The notes under the pieces: generated by a model | Told to the model about the DNA's origin: nothing | The model's input: only the letters and a program-made list of their open reading frames with translations | Databases searched by the model: none | Translations under genes and position numbers: made by a program | From: Burkholderiales bacterium | GTDB taxonomy: Bacteria > Pseudomonadota > Gammaproteobacteria > Burkholderiales > JAEUOS01 | Direction of reading: 5' to 3' | Length of the DNA stretch: 45,542 bases | Assembly: GCA_947473125.1 (NCBI GenBank) | Contig: CANJDH010000029.1 | Location: forward strand, 1-45,542 | In this document: positions 22,413 to 30,736 of the stretch, one piece after another | How positions within the stretch are numbered: position 1 is the stretch's first letter | Layout of the letters: each line of letters begins with the position of its first letter

Positions 22413-25400
22413 TGCTGGCAAAACTGGTCGAGTTCGCGCTGATCCAGCGCTTGCTGGTGCTCGCCGCCACGGTGCTGTTCGCCGTGGCCGGAGTACTGGC
22501 GTTCCAGAGCCTGCCGGTCGACGCCTACCCGGACGTGTCGTCGACCCAGGTCAAGATCATCATGAAGGCGCCGGGCATGACGCCCGAAGAGGTCGAGGCG
22601 CGCGTCACCACACCGATAGAGCTCGAGATGCTCGGCATCCCCAACAAGCGCATGGTGCGTTCGGTGTCGAAATACGCGATCGCCGACATCACGCTCGATT
22701 TCGCCGAAGGCACCGACATCTACTGGGCACGCCAGCAGGTGGCCGAGCGCCTCGGCAACATCGCGCGCGACCTGCCGAGCGTGGCCGCCGGCGGGCTCGC
22801 ACCGATCACCACGCCGCTGGGCGAGATGTTCATGTTCACCATCGAGGGCGGGGGCCTCACGCTCACCGAGCGCCGCACCCTGCTCGACTGGACCATCCGC
22901 CCGGCGTTGCGCACCCTGCCCGGCGTCGCGGATGTCAATTCACTCGGTGGTTTTGTGCGCAGCTTTGAAGTGGTACCCAGCCCTACCGCCATGCAGGCGC
23001 GCGGCGTCACCCACGCCCTGCTGCTGCAGGCACTGGAAGCGAACAACCGCAATGATGGTGCGGGGCGCATCCGCGAAGGCGAAGAGACGCTGCTGGTACG
23101 TGCCGAAGGCAGCATCCGCACGCTCGACGACGTGCGCGCGATTGCGATTGCCGCGCGCGACGGCACGCCGGTGCGCGTCGGTGATCTGGCCGAAGTGCGC
23201 ATCGGTGCGCTCACGCGCTACGGCGCGGTAACCCGCGACGGCCAGGAGGAAGCGGTACAGGGCCTGGTGCTGGGCCTGCGCGGCGCCAATGCCAAGCAGG
23301 TGGTCGAAGGGGTGCGCCAAAAACTTGCCGAGCTTGCGCCGGCCCTGCCCAAGGGCGTGACGACGCGCGTGTTCTACGACCGCGGCAGCCTGGTCGAGCG
23401 TGCCATCGGCACGGTGTCGAAGGCGCTGATCGAGGCGATCGTGCTGGTGGTGATCCTGCTGGTGCTGTTCCTCGGCAACCTGCGCGCGGCGCTGGTGGTG
23501 GCGCTGACCCTGCCGCTGGCGGCGCTCGGCACGTTTTTGATGATGCGCATCACCGGCATGTCGGCCAACCTGATGAGCCTGGGGGGCCTGGCGATCGCGA
23601 TCGGCATGCTGGTCGATGCGGCGGTGGTGGTGGTCGAAAACGTCGTCACGCACCTCGCGGCGGACCACGGCGGGCGGCATGCGCGCCTGCACCTGGTGTA
23701 TCGCGCAGTGCGCGAAGTGACCACGCCGGTGGCAGCCGGGGTGCTGATCATCGTGATCGTGTTCCTGCCGCTGCTCGCGCTCGAAGGGCTTGAGGGCAAG
23801 CTGTTCGCACCGGTGGCGCTGACGATCGTATATGCGCTGCTCGCCTCGCTGCTGCTCTCGCTCACCATCGTGCCGGTGCTGGCCTCGTACCTGATCCGCC
23901 CCGGGGCGCATGTCGAACCCTGGCTGGTGCGCCATGCGCAGCGCCTGTACACGCCGCTATTGGCGCTGGCGCTGCGCCACGGCACGCGCTTCCTGGTTGG
24001 CGGCGGCATCGCGCTGGCGCTGACCCTGGCGGTGTACCCGTTCATCGGCAAGACCTTCATGCCGTCGATGGACGAAGGAGACCTGCTGGTGAGCCTGGAA
24101 AAGCTGCCGTCGATCAGCCTCGAGCAAAGCGCCGCGACCGACCTGCGGATCCAGCGTGCGATCCTCGCCGCGGTGCCTGAGGTCAAGAGCATCGTGGCGC
24201 GCACCGGCTCGGACGAGATCGGCCTCGACCCGATGGGGCCGAACCAGACCGACACCTTCCTGATGCTCAAGCCGAAGTCCGAATGGCGCAAGCCCGACAA
24301 GGAATGGCTCGCCGACCAGCTGCGCGTGGTGCTGGCGCAGTTTCCCGGGGTCGCGTTCAGCTTCACCCAGCCGATCGAGATGCGCGTCTCGGAAATGCTG
24401 GTGGGGGTGCGCGGCGATGTTGCGATCAAGCTGTTCGGCCCGGACCTCGCCACGCTTAACGCGCAGGCGGCACAGCTGGTCGAGCTGCTCAAGAAGGTGC
24501 CTGGCGCCGAGGACGTGCTCACCGTCAAGAACGACGGCGTGCAGTATTACCGCGTCGCGATCGACCGGCTCGCCGCCGGGCGCCTCGGCCTGTCGGTCGA
24601 CGACATCGGTGCGGCGATGCGCGCGCAGATCGAAGGCCAGCAGGTCGGCATCGTGCTCGAACAGGGGCGGCGCACACCGCTGCTGGTGCGCGGGCCCGAA
24701 GCGATCCGCACTTCGCCGACGCTGTTTGCCGGGCTCAGCATTGTGCTGCCGGGCGGACAAAGCGTGCCGGTGGCGCAGGTTGCCAGGCTCGAGCGCATCG
24801 AAGGGCCGGTCAAAGTGGGTCACGAAAACGCCGCGCGCCTGGTGGTGGTGCAGGCCAATGTGCGCGACCGCGACCTGGTCGGCTTTGTCGAGGAAGCACA
24901 GGCGCTGGCGGCCGCGCAGTTGAAGCAGCCGCCCGGCTACAGCATGACCTGGGGCGGGCAGTTCGAAAACCAGCAGCGCGCCGCGGCGCGCCTGGCGCTG
25001 GTGGTGCCGGTGGCGCTGGCGCTGATCTTCCTGCTGCTGTTCGTCACCTTCGGCTCGGTGCGCCAGGCGGTGCTGGTGCTGGCCAACGTGCCGTTCGCGC
25101 TGATCGGCGGCGTGTTCGCACTCGCGGTTGCGCGCGAATACCTGTCGGTGCCGGCTTCGGTCGGCTTCATCGCGCTGCTCGGCATTGCGGTGCTTAACGG
25201 CGTGGTGTTGGTGAGCTACTTCAACCAGCTGCTGGCGCGCGGCATGGCGCTGCGCGAGGCGGTGGTCGAAGGCGCACAGCGGCGCCTGCGCCCGGTGCTG
25301 ATGACGGCCGGCATCACCGCGTTCGGCCTGGTGCCGCTGCTGTTCGCGAGTGGCCCGGGCTCGGAGATCCAGCGGCCCCTGGCGATCGTGGTGATCGGCG

Positions 25401-25504
25401 GGCTGCTCTCGTCGACCGTGCTCACGCTGCTGATCCTGCCGATCCTGTACCTGCGCTTCGGCGCCGAACCTGTTGCAGAAAACCTGAAAGGAGCCACGAC
25501 ATGA
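22412..25504 (+). CDS. Heavy-metal RND pump (CusA/CzcA family)
   Basis: Proton-driven HME-RND transporter of 1030 aa, full length. The start is the ATG overlapping the adaptor stop. Features: LPVDAYPDVSSTQVKI and GTDIYWARQQVAERL in the first periplasmic loop, TM4 LAIAIGMLVDAAVVVVEN with Asp402 for proton relay, and a second duplicated half (MTWGGQFENQQRAAARL onward). GTDIYWARQ and IAIGMLVDAA resemble CusA more than CzcA (which usually has DFGIIVDGAV), hinting at monovalent copper/silver, but I did not verify the methionine ligands, so the metal is open. Confidence 0.93.
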   Translation: MLAKLVEFALIQRLLVLAATVLFAVAGVLAFQSLPVDAYPDVSSTQVKIIMKAPGMTPEEVEARVTTPIELEMLGIPNKRMVRSVSKYAIADITLDFAEGTDIYWARQQVAERLGNIARDLPSVAAGGLAPITTPLGEMFMFTIEGGGLTLTERRTLLDWTIRPALRTLPGVADVNSLGGFVRSFEVVPSPTAMQARGVTHALLLQALEANNRNDGAGRIREGEETLLVRAEGSIRTLDDVRAIAIAARDGTPVRVGDLAEVRIGALTRYGAVTRDGQEEAVQGLVLGLRGANAKQVVEGVRQKLAELAPALPKGVTTRVFYDRGSLVERAIGTVSKALIEAIVLVVILLVLFLGNLRAALVVALTLPLAALGTFLMMRITGMSANLMSLGGLAIAIGMLVDAAVVVVENVVTHLAADHGGRHARLHLVYRAVREVTTPVAAGVLIIVIVFLPLLALEGLEGKLFAPVALTIVYALLASLLLSLTIVPVLASYLIRPGAHVEPWLVRHAQRLYTPLLALALRHGTRFLVGGGIALALTLAVYPFIGKTFMPSMDEGDLLVSLEKLPSISLEQSAATDLRIQRAILAAVPEVKSIVARTGSDEIGLDPMGPNQTDTFLMLKPKSEWRKPDKEWLADQLRVVLAQFPGVAFSFTQPIEMRVSEMLVGVRGDVAIKLFGPDLATLNAQAAQLVELLKKVPGAEDVLTVKNDGVQYYRVAIDRLAAGRLGLSVDDIGAAMRAQIEGQQVGIVLEQGRRTPLLVRGPEAIRTSPTLFAGLSIVLPGGQSVPVAQVARLERIEGPVKVGHENAARLVVVQANVRDRDLVGFVEEAQALAAAQLKQPPGYSMTWGGQFENQQRAAARLALVVPVALALIFLLLFVTFGSVRQAVLVLANVPFALIGGVFALAVAREYLSVPASVGFIALLGIAVLNGVVLVSYFNQLLARGMALREAVVEGAQRRLRPVLMTAGITAFGLVPLLFASGPGSEIQRPLAIVVIGGLLSSTVLTLLILPILYLRFGAEPVAENLKGATT

Positions 25505-25830
25505 ACGCGGCAACCGAACCCGTGCAGCGCGACACGCTGCTGACCCTGCTGTTTCCCGCCGATGTCGAGGAGACCGTGATCGACCACCTGCTCGAGCACC
25601 CCGAATGGGCGCGCGGCTTCACCTGCGCCCAGGTCGAAGGCCATGGCGCAGCGATGCAGCCGCGCGACCCGGCCGAACGCGTGCGCGGACGCTCGCGACG
25701 CTTCCAGGTACAGCTCGCGCTGGCGCGCGGCCAGGCCGAAGCGCTGGTGGCGCACTTTCGCACGGTCCAGACCAACCCCGACGTGGTGTTCTGGATGGTG
25801 CCGCTCACCGGCTTCGGGAGGATGGCATGA
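25501..25830 (+). CDS. DUF3240-family protein of the RND operon
   Basis: Cytosolic protein of 109 aa overlapping both neighbours by four bases (ATGA at each end), so tightly coupled to pump and channel synthesis. The sequence (LLFPADVEETVIDHLLEHPEWARGFT, GRSRRFQVQLALARG, VFWMVPLTGFG) fits DUF3240, a ferredoxin-like-fold family found in heavy-metal RND operons. Its role is not established; a PII-like regulatory or metal-sensing contact with the pump has been suggested by its fold and position (inference). Confidence 0.75.
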   Translation: MNAATEPVQRDTLLTLLFPADVEETVIDHLLEHPEWARGFTCAQVEGHGAAMQPRDPAERVRGRSRRFQVQLALARGQAEALVAHFRTVQTNPDVVFWMVPLTGFGRMA

Positions 25831-27080
25831 AGCGCGCTCACCACACTCTCATGGCGCTGCTGCTGGCGCCGCTGGTAGCTGCAGCCGGTGCCGCCGAGAC
25901 GCTGGCCACGCCCGACCTGCCGCCGCTGCCGATGGTGGCCGCCGCAATAAACGGGCACCCGACGGTGGCTGGGGCGCGCGCCGGCATCAACCTCGAAGAG
26001 GCGAACCGCAAGCGCCTCGATGCCGGCCCGCACGAGACCCAGTTGCGCTTCGGTACGCAGTCGCGCCGCGATGCGCTGGCGAACCGCAACCTGCAGGAGT
26101 GGGACGTGCTCCTGGAACGACCGCTGCGCATCGGCGCCAAGGGCGCACTCGACTCGCAACTGGGCACGCAAGGTATCGACCAGGCGAAGCTGGCGGTGGG
26201 CGACGCGCGCCACGAGGCCGGGCGCGCACTACTGCGCATGTGGTTCGGCTGGCTGCGCGCTGCTGCGCAGGTGGCGCAGTGGCAGGAGCAGAAGGGCCTG
26301 CTGGCAAAGCAGGCGCAGCTGGTCGGGCGCCGCGCCGAACTGGGCGACGCGCCGCGCCAGGAACAGGCGCTCGCCGCAGCCGCCGCGGCCCAGGCCGAAT
26401 ACGCGCTACTGCAGGCGAACATGCGCCGCGAAGTCGCTGCCAGCGAACTGACCAGCACCTATCCGCAGGTGCGCCTGCCGGCCAACCCGCCGCTGGTGGA
26501 GCCGGTGCCGGTGACGCAGGGCCTCGACTTCTGGCAAGGGCGCATCGCCGAGCACAACCACGAGCTGGGGCTGGCACGCGGCGAGGTCAAGCGCCGCGAC
26601 ACGCTGGCGCAGCGTGCCCGCGCCGACCGCACGCCGGACCCGACCATCGGCGTGCGCTACGGTTCCGAGCGCGCCGGCAGCGAGCGCATCGTCGGCCTGG
26701 TGCTGAGCATTCCGCTCTCGGGCGCGCTGCGCGAGGCCGGGGCCGAGGCGGCACTGGCCCAGACCGACATGGCATCACAGCGCCTGGCGGCGGTGCAACG
26801 GCGCCTCAATGCCGAGGCCGCAGCGACCTTCTCGGGGGCGCTGCGTTCGTACGACAGCTGGCGCCAGTCGAAGGTCGCGGCCGAGGCGATGGAGCGCAAT
26901 GCGCAGTTGTCAGGGCGCGCCTACCGGCCCGGCGAGTCGTCACTGTCGGAACTGCTGGCGGCGCAACGCCTCGCGATCGAGGCACGGCTTGCCGCCGCGC
27001 TGGTGCAGCTCGACGCGGCGGAAGCGCGCTATCGCCTGCTGCTCGACGCGCACCAGCTGTGGGACCTTGACGAAGACTGA
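25827..27080 (+). CDS. TolC/CusC/CzcC-like outer-membrane channel
   Basis: Outer-membrane efflux protein of 417 aa, last gene of the RND operon, starting inside the DUF3240 stop. It has a signal peptide (LMALLLAPLVAAAGAAE) and two repeated helical-hairpin/beta-barrel halves rich in Ala, Gln and Arg, ending each half with segments such as ELGDAPRQEQALAAAAAAQAE and RPGESSLSELLAAQRLAIEARLA, typical of TolC proteins. No lipobox cysteine after the signal peptide. The channel gene standing last rather than first (as in cusCFBA, czcCBA) is a common Burkholderiales arrangement. Confidence 0.88.
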   Translation: MKRAHHTLMALLLAPLVAAAGAAETLATPDLPPLPMVAAAINGHPTVAGARAGINLEEANRKRLDAGPHETQLRFGTQSRRDALANRNLQEWDVLLERPLRIGAKGALDSQLGTQGIDQAKLAVGDARHEAGRALLRMWFGWLRAAAQVAQWQEQKGLLAKQAQLVGRRAELGDAPRQEQALAAAAAAQAEYALLQANMRREVAASELTSTYPQVRLPANPPLVEPVPVTQGLDFWQGRIAEHNHELGLARGEVKRRDTLAQRARADRTPDPTIGVRYGSERAGSERIVGLVLSIPLSGALREAGAEAALAQTDMASQRLAAVQRRLNAEAAATFSGALRSYDSWRQSKVAAEAMERNAQLSGRAYRPGESSLSELLAAQRLAIEARLAAALVQLDAAEARYRLLLDAHQLWDLDED

Positions 27081-27091
27081 GCAGCGCCGGG

Positions 27092-27130
27092 AATAGGCCG
27101 GAGAGTGGCTACTGGAGCGCTTCTCCGGCC
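27092..27130. repeat. Hairpin repeat, type 1, copy B
   Basis: Identical layout to copy A: AATAGG prefix, arm GGCCGGAGA, three bases, core GCTACTGGAGC, three bases, arm TCTCCGGCC. Here all nine arm pairs are Watson-Crick. It sits between the convergent ends of the RND operon and the GST gene and may limit readthrough from both sides. Confidence 0.75.
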
Positions 27131-27145
27131 CGCTTCAGATTCGGT

Positions 27146-27937
27146 CTAGACTTCGTCGGCCACGGCTTCGGCCACGCTGCGGTCGTTGTCGGCCGAGAAC
27201 CCGCCGATCCCGGCGCCCTTCCAGCACGGCCGCGCCAGAAAGCGCGCCCACCATGCGGCCACCTTCGGCGTGAGCTTGCCCGGGCGCTCTTCTTCGAAGC
27301 GCACCACGTAGGGCGCAGCGGCGATGTCGGCCAGGGTGAAGCGCTCGCCATAGATCCACGGTCCGCCGCTCTTCACCAGGTAACGCTCGATCTGCATTGT
27401 CATGTCTTGCAGGATGTCGAGGGCGGCATCGATCTCGGCCTGCGTAAAGGGGTTGCGTGCCATGCGCGTCCAGAGGTCGCGGCGCTCCTTGCTGGGGATG
27501 GCGGCGAGGCGATCGGCGAGTTCGGCGTCACTCCACTTTTCGGCGATCGGCCGCATGAGCCGCGTCCAGTTGGGCTTTTGCACGGCCGGCAGGCAGGTGT
27601 CATCGATGTATTTGGACCAGCGCCGCACTTCGTGGCGCAGGAGCGGATCGTCGGGCATCAACGGCGGGTTAGGGAAGGCCTCGTCGAGGTATTCGTTGAT
27701 CAGGTTGCTCTCGATCAGCGCAGTACCGCCCGTTTCAGGCGTGCCATCGACCAGCAGCGCCGGCACGATGCCGGAGGGGTTGATGCGCTTGTACCAGGCG
27801 GTGTGGTGCTGAAAGCGGTTGATGTCGATCACGCGGCCCTGCCATGCGAGGCCCTTTTCGGCGAGGCACAGACGCACCTTGCGCGAGGCGCTGGAGTTCC
27901 AGGCGTGATACAGGATCAGTTCGGGTTGCTTGGCCAT
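27146..27937 (-). CDS. Glutathione S-transferase family protein
   Basis: GST of 263 aa, longer than typical 200-220 aa enzymes. The thioredoxin-like domain begins LILYHAWNSSASRKVRLCLAEKGL, where the Ser run SSAS supplies the glutathione-activating residue, followed by INPSGIVPALLVDG (cis-Pro) and ALIESNLINEYL (gamma-Glu contact). The C-terminal helical domain has ERFTLADIAAAPYV. The pattern resembles bacterial beta-etherase-like GSTs acting on aromatic compounds. It follows the aldose epimerase gene by 21 nt and is probably co-transcribed with it. Confidence 0.88.
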   Translation of the reverse strand: MAKQPELILYHAWNSSASRKVRLCLAEKGLAWQGRVIDINRFQHHTAWYKRINPSGIVPALLVDGTPETGGTALIESNLINEYLDEAFPNPPLMPDDPLLRHEVRRWSKYIDDTCLPAVQKPNWTRLMRPIAEKWSDAELADRLAAIPSKERRDLWTRMARNPFTQAEIDAALDILQDMTMQIERYLVKSGGPWIYGERFTLADIAAAPYVVRFEEERPGKLTPKVAAWWARFLARPCWKGAGIGGFSADNDRSVAEAVADEV

Positions 27938-27958
27938 GTGGGTGTCCGAGAGGCGCGT

Positions 27959-29035
27959 TCAATACGCCGAGAAGCGATAGGTGATGGTGCCGGTGTAGCG
28001 GTCGCCGGGATTCAGCACCGCGGAGGGGAAGTTCGGTTGGTTCGGCGTATCCGGAAACTTGCCAGGCTCCAGGCACAGGCCGGCGCGGCAGGCGTAGACC
28101 TTGGCGTCCTTGCCGACATCGCGCGGCGCCTCGCCGGTGAAATTGTTGCCGCTGAAAAACACCAGGCCGGGCTCGGTGCTCAACACCTGCATCTCGCGAC
28201 CGCTGGTCGGGCTGTAAAGCGTCGCCATCAGGCCATATTCGCCCGCCGGCTTGTTGACCACCCAGTTGAAATCGTAGCCGCGCGTCGACGGGTGCATCAG
28301 GTACGGGTCGTTGATGCGCGCGCCGATGCGCGTCGGGGTGCGGAAATCGAGGGGCGTGCCCGCCACGGGCTGCAGCTCTCCCGTGGTGATCAGGTTTTCG
28401 TCGCTCGGGGTGAAGGTGTCGGCGGGGATCGTCAGCACGTGCTCGCACGTGGTTGCCTCACTCGCGTTGGCGTGGCCGGCGAGATTGAAGAAACCGTGCG
28501 AGGTGAAGTTGACGATGGTCGGCGCGTCGCTGGTCGCTTGGTAGCGGATCTCGAGCGCGTTGTCTTCGGTGACCTGGTAGGTGATGCGCGACTGCAGGTT
28601 GCCGGGGTAGCCTTCTTCTTCGTCGGCGTAGTCCAGTGTGAGTTCGCAGGTTGCCACATCGAGCTGCCTGACGCCGAACACGCGCAAGCGCGAGCCCTTG
28701 ACGCCGCCATGCAGCGAATTGCCGCCATTGTTGATGCCGAGCTGGTAGGCCTTGCCATTGAGGGTGAAGCGGCCGCGGCCGACGCGCCCCGCGTAACGGC
28801 CGATGAAGGCGCCCATGCTGGTCTGGCCGGTGATCACCGCGGCGATGCTGTCGTAGCCGAGCGCCACGTCGTCGAAGGCGCCATGGCGGTCCGGCACGAT
28901 GATCTGCAGGACCTTGGCGCCGAGGTTGGTAAACCGGACCACCATGCCTTTGGTATTGGCCAGTGTGAACAGGTCGGTGGCCTGGCCGTCGACGACGGAC
29001 TGGAAGCGTTCGCGTTGCAATGCAGCAAAAGGCAT
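27959..29035 (-). CDS. galM: Aldose 1-epimerase (galactose mutarotase)
   Basis: GalM-family enzyme of 358 aa interconverting alpha and beta anomers of aldoses. The ATG at 29035 (MPFAALQRERF) is preferred to an in-frame codon 17 residues upstream because family similarity begins there. Motifs: FTNLGAKVLQIIVPDR, YAGRVGRGRFTLNGK, NNGGNSLHGG (His), TSHGFFNLAGH (catalytic His), TRGYDFNWV and the Glu-bearing EPGLVFFSGN near residue 300. No sugar operon surrounds it; the pairing with a GST is unusual. Confidence 0.93.
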   Translation of the reverse strand: MPFAALQRERFQSVVDGQATDLFTLANTKGMVVRFTNLGAKVLQIIVPDRHGAFDDVALGYDSIAAVITGQTSMGAFIGRYAGRVGRGRFTLNGKAYQLGINNGGNSLHGGVKGSRLRVFGVRQLDVATCELTLDYADEEEGYPGNLQSRITYQVTEDNALEIRYQATSDAPTIVNFTSHGFFNLAGHANASEATTCEHVLTIPADTFTPSDENLITTGELQPVAGTPLDFRTPTRIGARINDPYLMHPSTRGYDFNWVVNKPAGEYGLMATLYSPTSGREMQVLSTEPGLVFFSGNNFTGEAPRDVGKDAKVYACRAGLCLEPGKFPDTPNQPNFPSAVLNPGDRYTGTITYRFSAY

Positions 29036-29136
29036 GGGGGCGGGGACAACGTGGGGATCGGTGCATTGTACTGAGCCCCCTGGCACGGCCCGCCCCGACG
29101 CCCTGCGGGGCGGCGGCCCCAGGCCGGCACCGGGCT

Positions 29137-29177
29137 TTGATCCAAGTCAAGTGAGCCGGGAGCAACCTTGCTAAAAC
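29137..29177 (+). promoter_or_regulatory. FNR/Anr-type box and matching -10
   Basis: TTGATCCAAGTCAA (29137-29150) matches the FNR/Anr consensus TTGAT-N4-ATCAA at nine of ten defined positions. TAAAAC at 29172-29177 is positioned as a -10 for a start near 29185, which puts the box at about -41.5, the class II activation position. The gene at 29297 lies downstream with a leader of about 110 bases. Upstream, 29091-29107 holds a GC-rich hairpin. Confidence 0.65.
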
Positions 29178-29296
29178 ATCCTTGCAGGCATGGCCTGCGC
29201 GTAGTTGCGGGTGCCCGAGCAGGGCCGCCCGGGGCGGGTGTGTCGACAGCAATCGTCGGCATTGCCCCTTGTCTGAAACCGAAAAGGAGTTTTGCG

Positions 29297-29620
29297 ATGA
29301 ACGCCCTTTGTGACTTACCTCCCCCCTCGACGCCAACACGCCGCGACAACGCCGGGTCCGCGACGAGTCTCGACGCCAGGTCCTACCTGGAACGCATCGG
29401 GATGGGCGTCGTTCGCCGGACTGAAACCCCGGCTGTGGCGAGGTTGCCCTTGCCGGCCGAAGCGCAGGCCCGGCTGGAACCCGAATGCCTGGTGGCGTGG
29501 CGCACGAACCTGGCCATGATCCGGATAGCCTCTGCACAGCGACAAACCGCCGGGCCCGCCACCAACACTGCGGCAGTCGGCCGCACGCAACAGACCGAAG
29601 CCGCTTCGCCATCCGCCTGA
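29297..29620 (+). CDS. Small hypothetical protein, putatively oxygen-regulated
   Basis: Protein of 107 aa, not recognised. AAAAGGAG lies eight bases before the ATG, a strong ribosome site. The sequence is soluble, Ala/Thr/Arg-rich, with a Pro-rich start (LCDLPPPSTPTRRD), a central helix (LDARSYLERIGMGVVRR and EAQARLEPECLVAWRTNLAMIRIAS) and a disordered tail. No signal peptide or cofactor motif. The FNR-type promoter in front suggests induction when oxygen is low. Codon use in the central part looks normal for the genome, supporting a real gene. Confidence 0.6.
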   Translation: MNALCDLPPPSTPTRRDNAGSATSLDARSYLERIGMGVVRRTETPAVARLPLPAEAQARLEPECLVAWRTNLAMIRIASAQRQTAGPATNTAAVGRTQQTEAASPSA

Positions 29621-29763
29621 CCCGCAGCAGCGCGGATTTGAGCAGGCGCCGTCGCACAGGCCTGTAGCGACGACTCACGCGCACCCCTCGTCTTGCCTGC
29701 AGGCCGCGTGGCGCCCGACGGTACTGCCGGTACACTAGGCGCAAAACCAACGAGGAGACACCC

Positions 29764-30723
29764 ATGTTCAAGCGACGTTGCCTGATCGCCCTTGCTCTGC
29801 TTTGCGGCATGCCGGCTGTTGCCGCCGACTTCCCGACGCGCCCGGTCACGATGGTGGTGCCGCAGGCGGTGGGCGGCACCAACGACATCATTGCGCGCCT
29901 GGTGGCGCTCAAGCTCGGTGAAACCCTGGGCAGCAGCGTGGTGGTGGAAAACCGCCCCGGCGCCGGCGGCAATATCGGCACTGCCTATGCGTCGAAAGCG
30001 CTGCGCGACGGCTACACCCTGATGATGACGGTGTCGTCAGCGCAGGCGATCAACCCGGCGTTGTACAAATCGGTCGGCTTCGACCCGGTGAAGGACTTTA
30101 CGCCGATCTCGCTGGTGGGTGCGGTGCCCAACGTGCTGGTGGTAAACCCGGCGTTCCCGGCCAAGACCTTGAAAGAATTCATCGAGGTCACCAAGGCGAA
30201 ACCGAAGTTCTACCAGTACGCCTCGGCCGGCAACGGCACGCTCAACCATCTGCTCGGCGAAATGCTGGCGAGCTACGCGGGCGTGCAGTTGCAGCATGTG
30301 CCCTACAAGGGCATCGCCCCGGCGCTCAACGATGTCATCGGCGGGCAGGTGCCGATCGCGTTCGCCACGCCGGCCTCGGTGCTGCAGCACATCAAGGCGG
30401 GCAAGCTGGTGGCGCTGGGCGTGAGTTCGCCGGCGCGCTCGCCGAACCTGCCGGGGGTGCCGGCGATTGCCGAAACCCTGCCCGGCTACGGCGGCATTTT
30501 GTGGATTGCGCTGTACGCGCCGCGCGGCATCCCGGCGGACATCGAAGCCGCGCTGCAGAACGCGATGAAGAAGGTGCTAGACACTCAGGACATGAAGGAG
30601 AAACTGGTGGCGCAGGGCGTGGAGTTGTCGACTGCAACCCCCGCGAAACTGGCAACGCTGCTTAACGAAGACCTGGCGCGCTGGTCGAAGATTGTCAGGG
30701 AATCCGGCGCCACGGTCGATTGA
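29764..30723 (+). CDS. Bug-family (TctC) periplasmic solute-binding protein 4
   Basis: Bug protein of 319 aa with GAGGAG eight bases before the ATG. Signal peptide MFKRRCLIALALLCGMPAVAA, then FPTRPVTMVVPQAVGGTND, NRPGAGGNIGTAYASKALRDGYT, HVPYKGIAPALNDVIGGQ. It leads a three-gene operon with a family III CoA-transferase and a CitE-like lyase, so its ligand is probably a dicarboxylate that is activated to a CoA ester and cleaved. Confidence 0.94.
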   Translation: MFKRRCLIALALLCGMPAVAADFPTRPVTMVVPQAVGGTNDIIARLVALKLGETLGSSVVVENRPGAGGNIGTAYASKALRDGYTLMMTVSSAQAINPALYKSVGFDPVKDFTPISLVGAVPNVLVVNPAFPAKTLKEFIEVTKAKPKFYQYASAGNGTLNHLLGEMLASYAGVQLQHVPYKGIAPALNDVIGGQVPIAFATPASVLQHIKAGKLVALGVSSPARSPNLPGVPAIAETLPGYGGILWIALYAPRGIPADIEAALQNAMKKVLDTQDMKEKLVAQGVELSTATPAKLATLLNEDLARWSKIVRESGATVD

Positions 30724-30736
30724 ACGGGAACACGGC

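Noticed and set aside
23957-25513. 518-codon minus-strand frame opposite the RND pump
   Set aside because: Antisense shadow of the pump's second half; composition (His, Arg, Gln-rich) mirrors the coding strand.
27092-27130. Rho-independent terminator after the RND operon
   Set aside because: The stem is strong but there is no T-tract, and the same element recurs elsewhere; annotated as a repeat with possible termination role.
29091-29107. GC hairpin upstream of the FNR box as a terminator or riboswitch
   Set aside because: Only a 6-7 bp stem with no T-run and no recognisable aptamer features.
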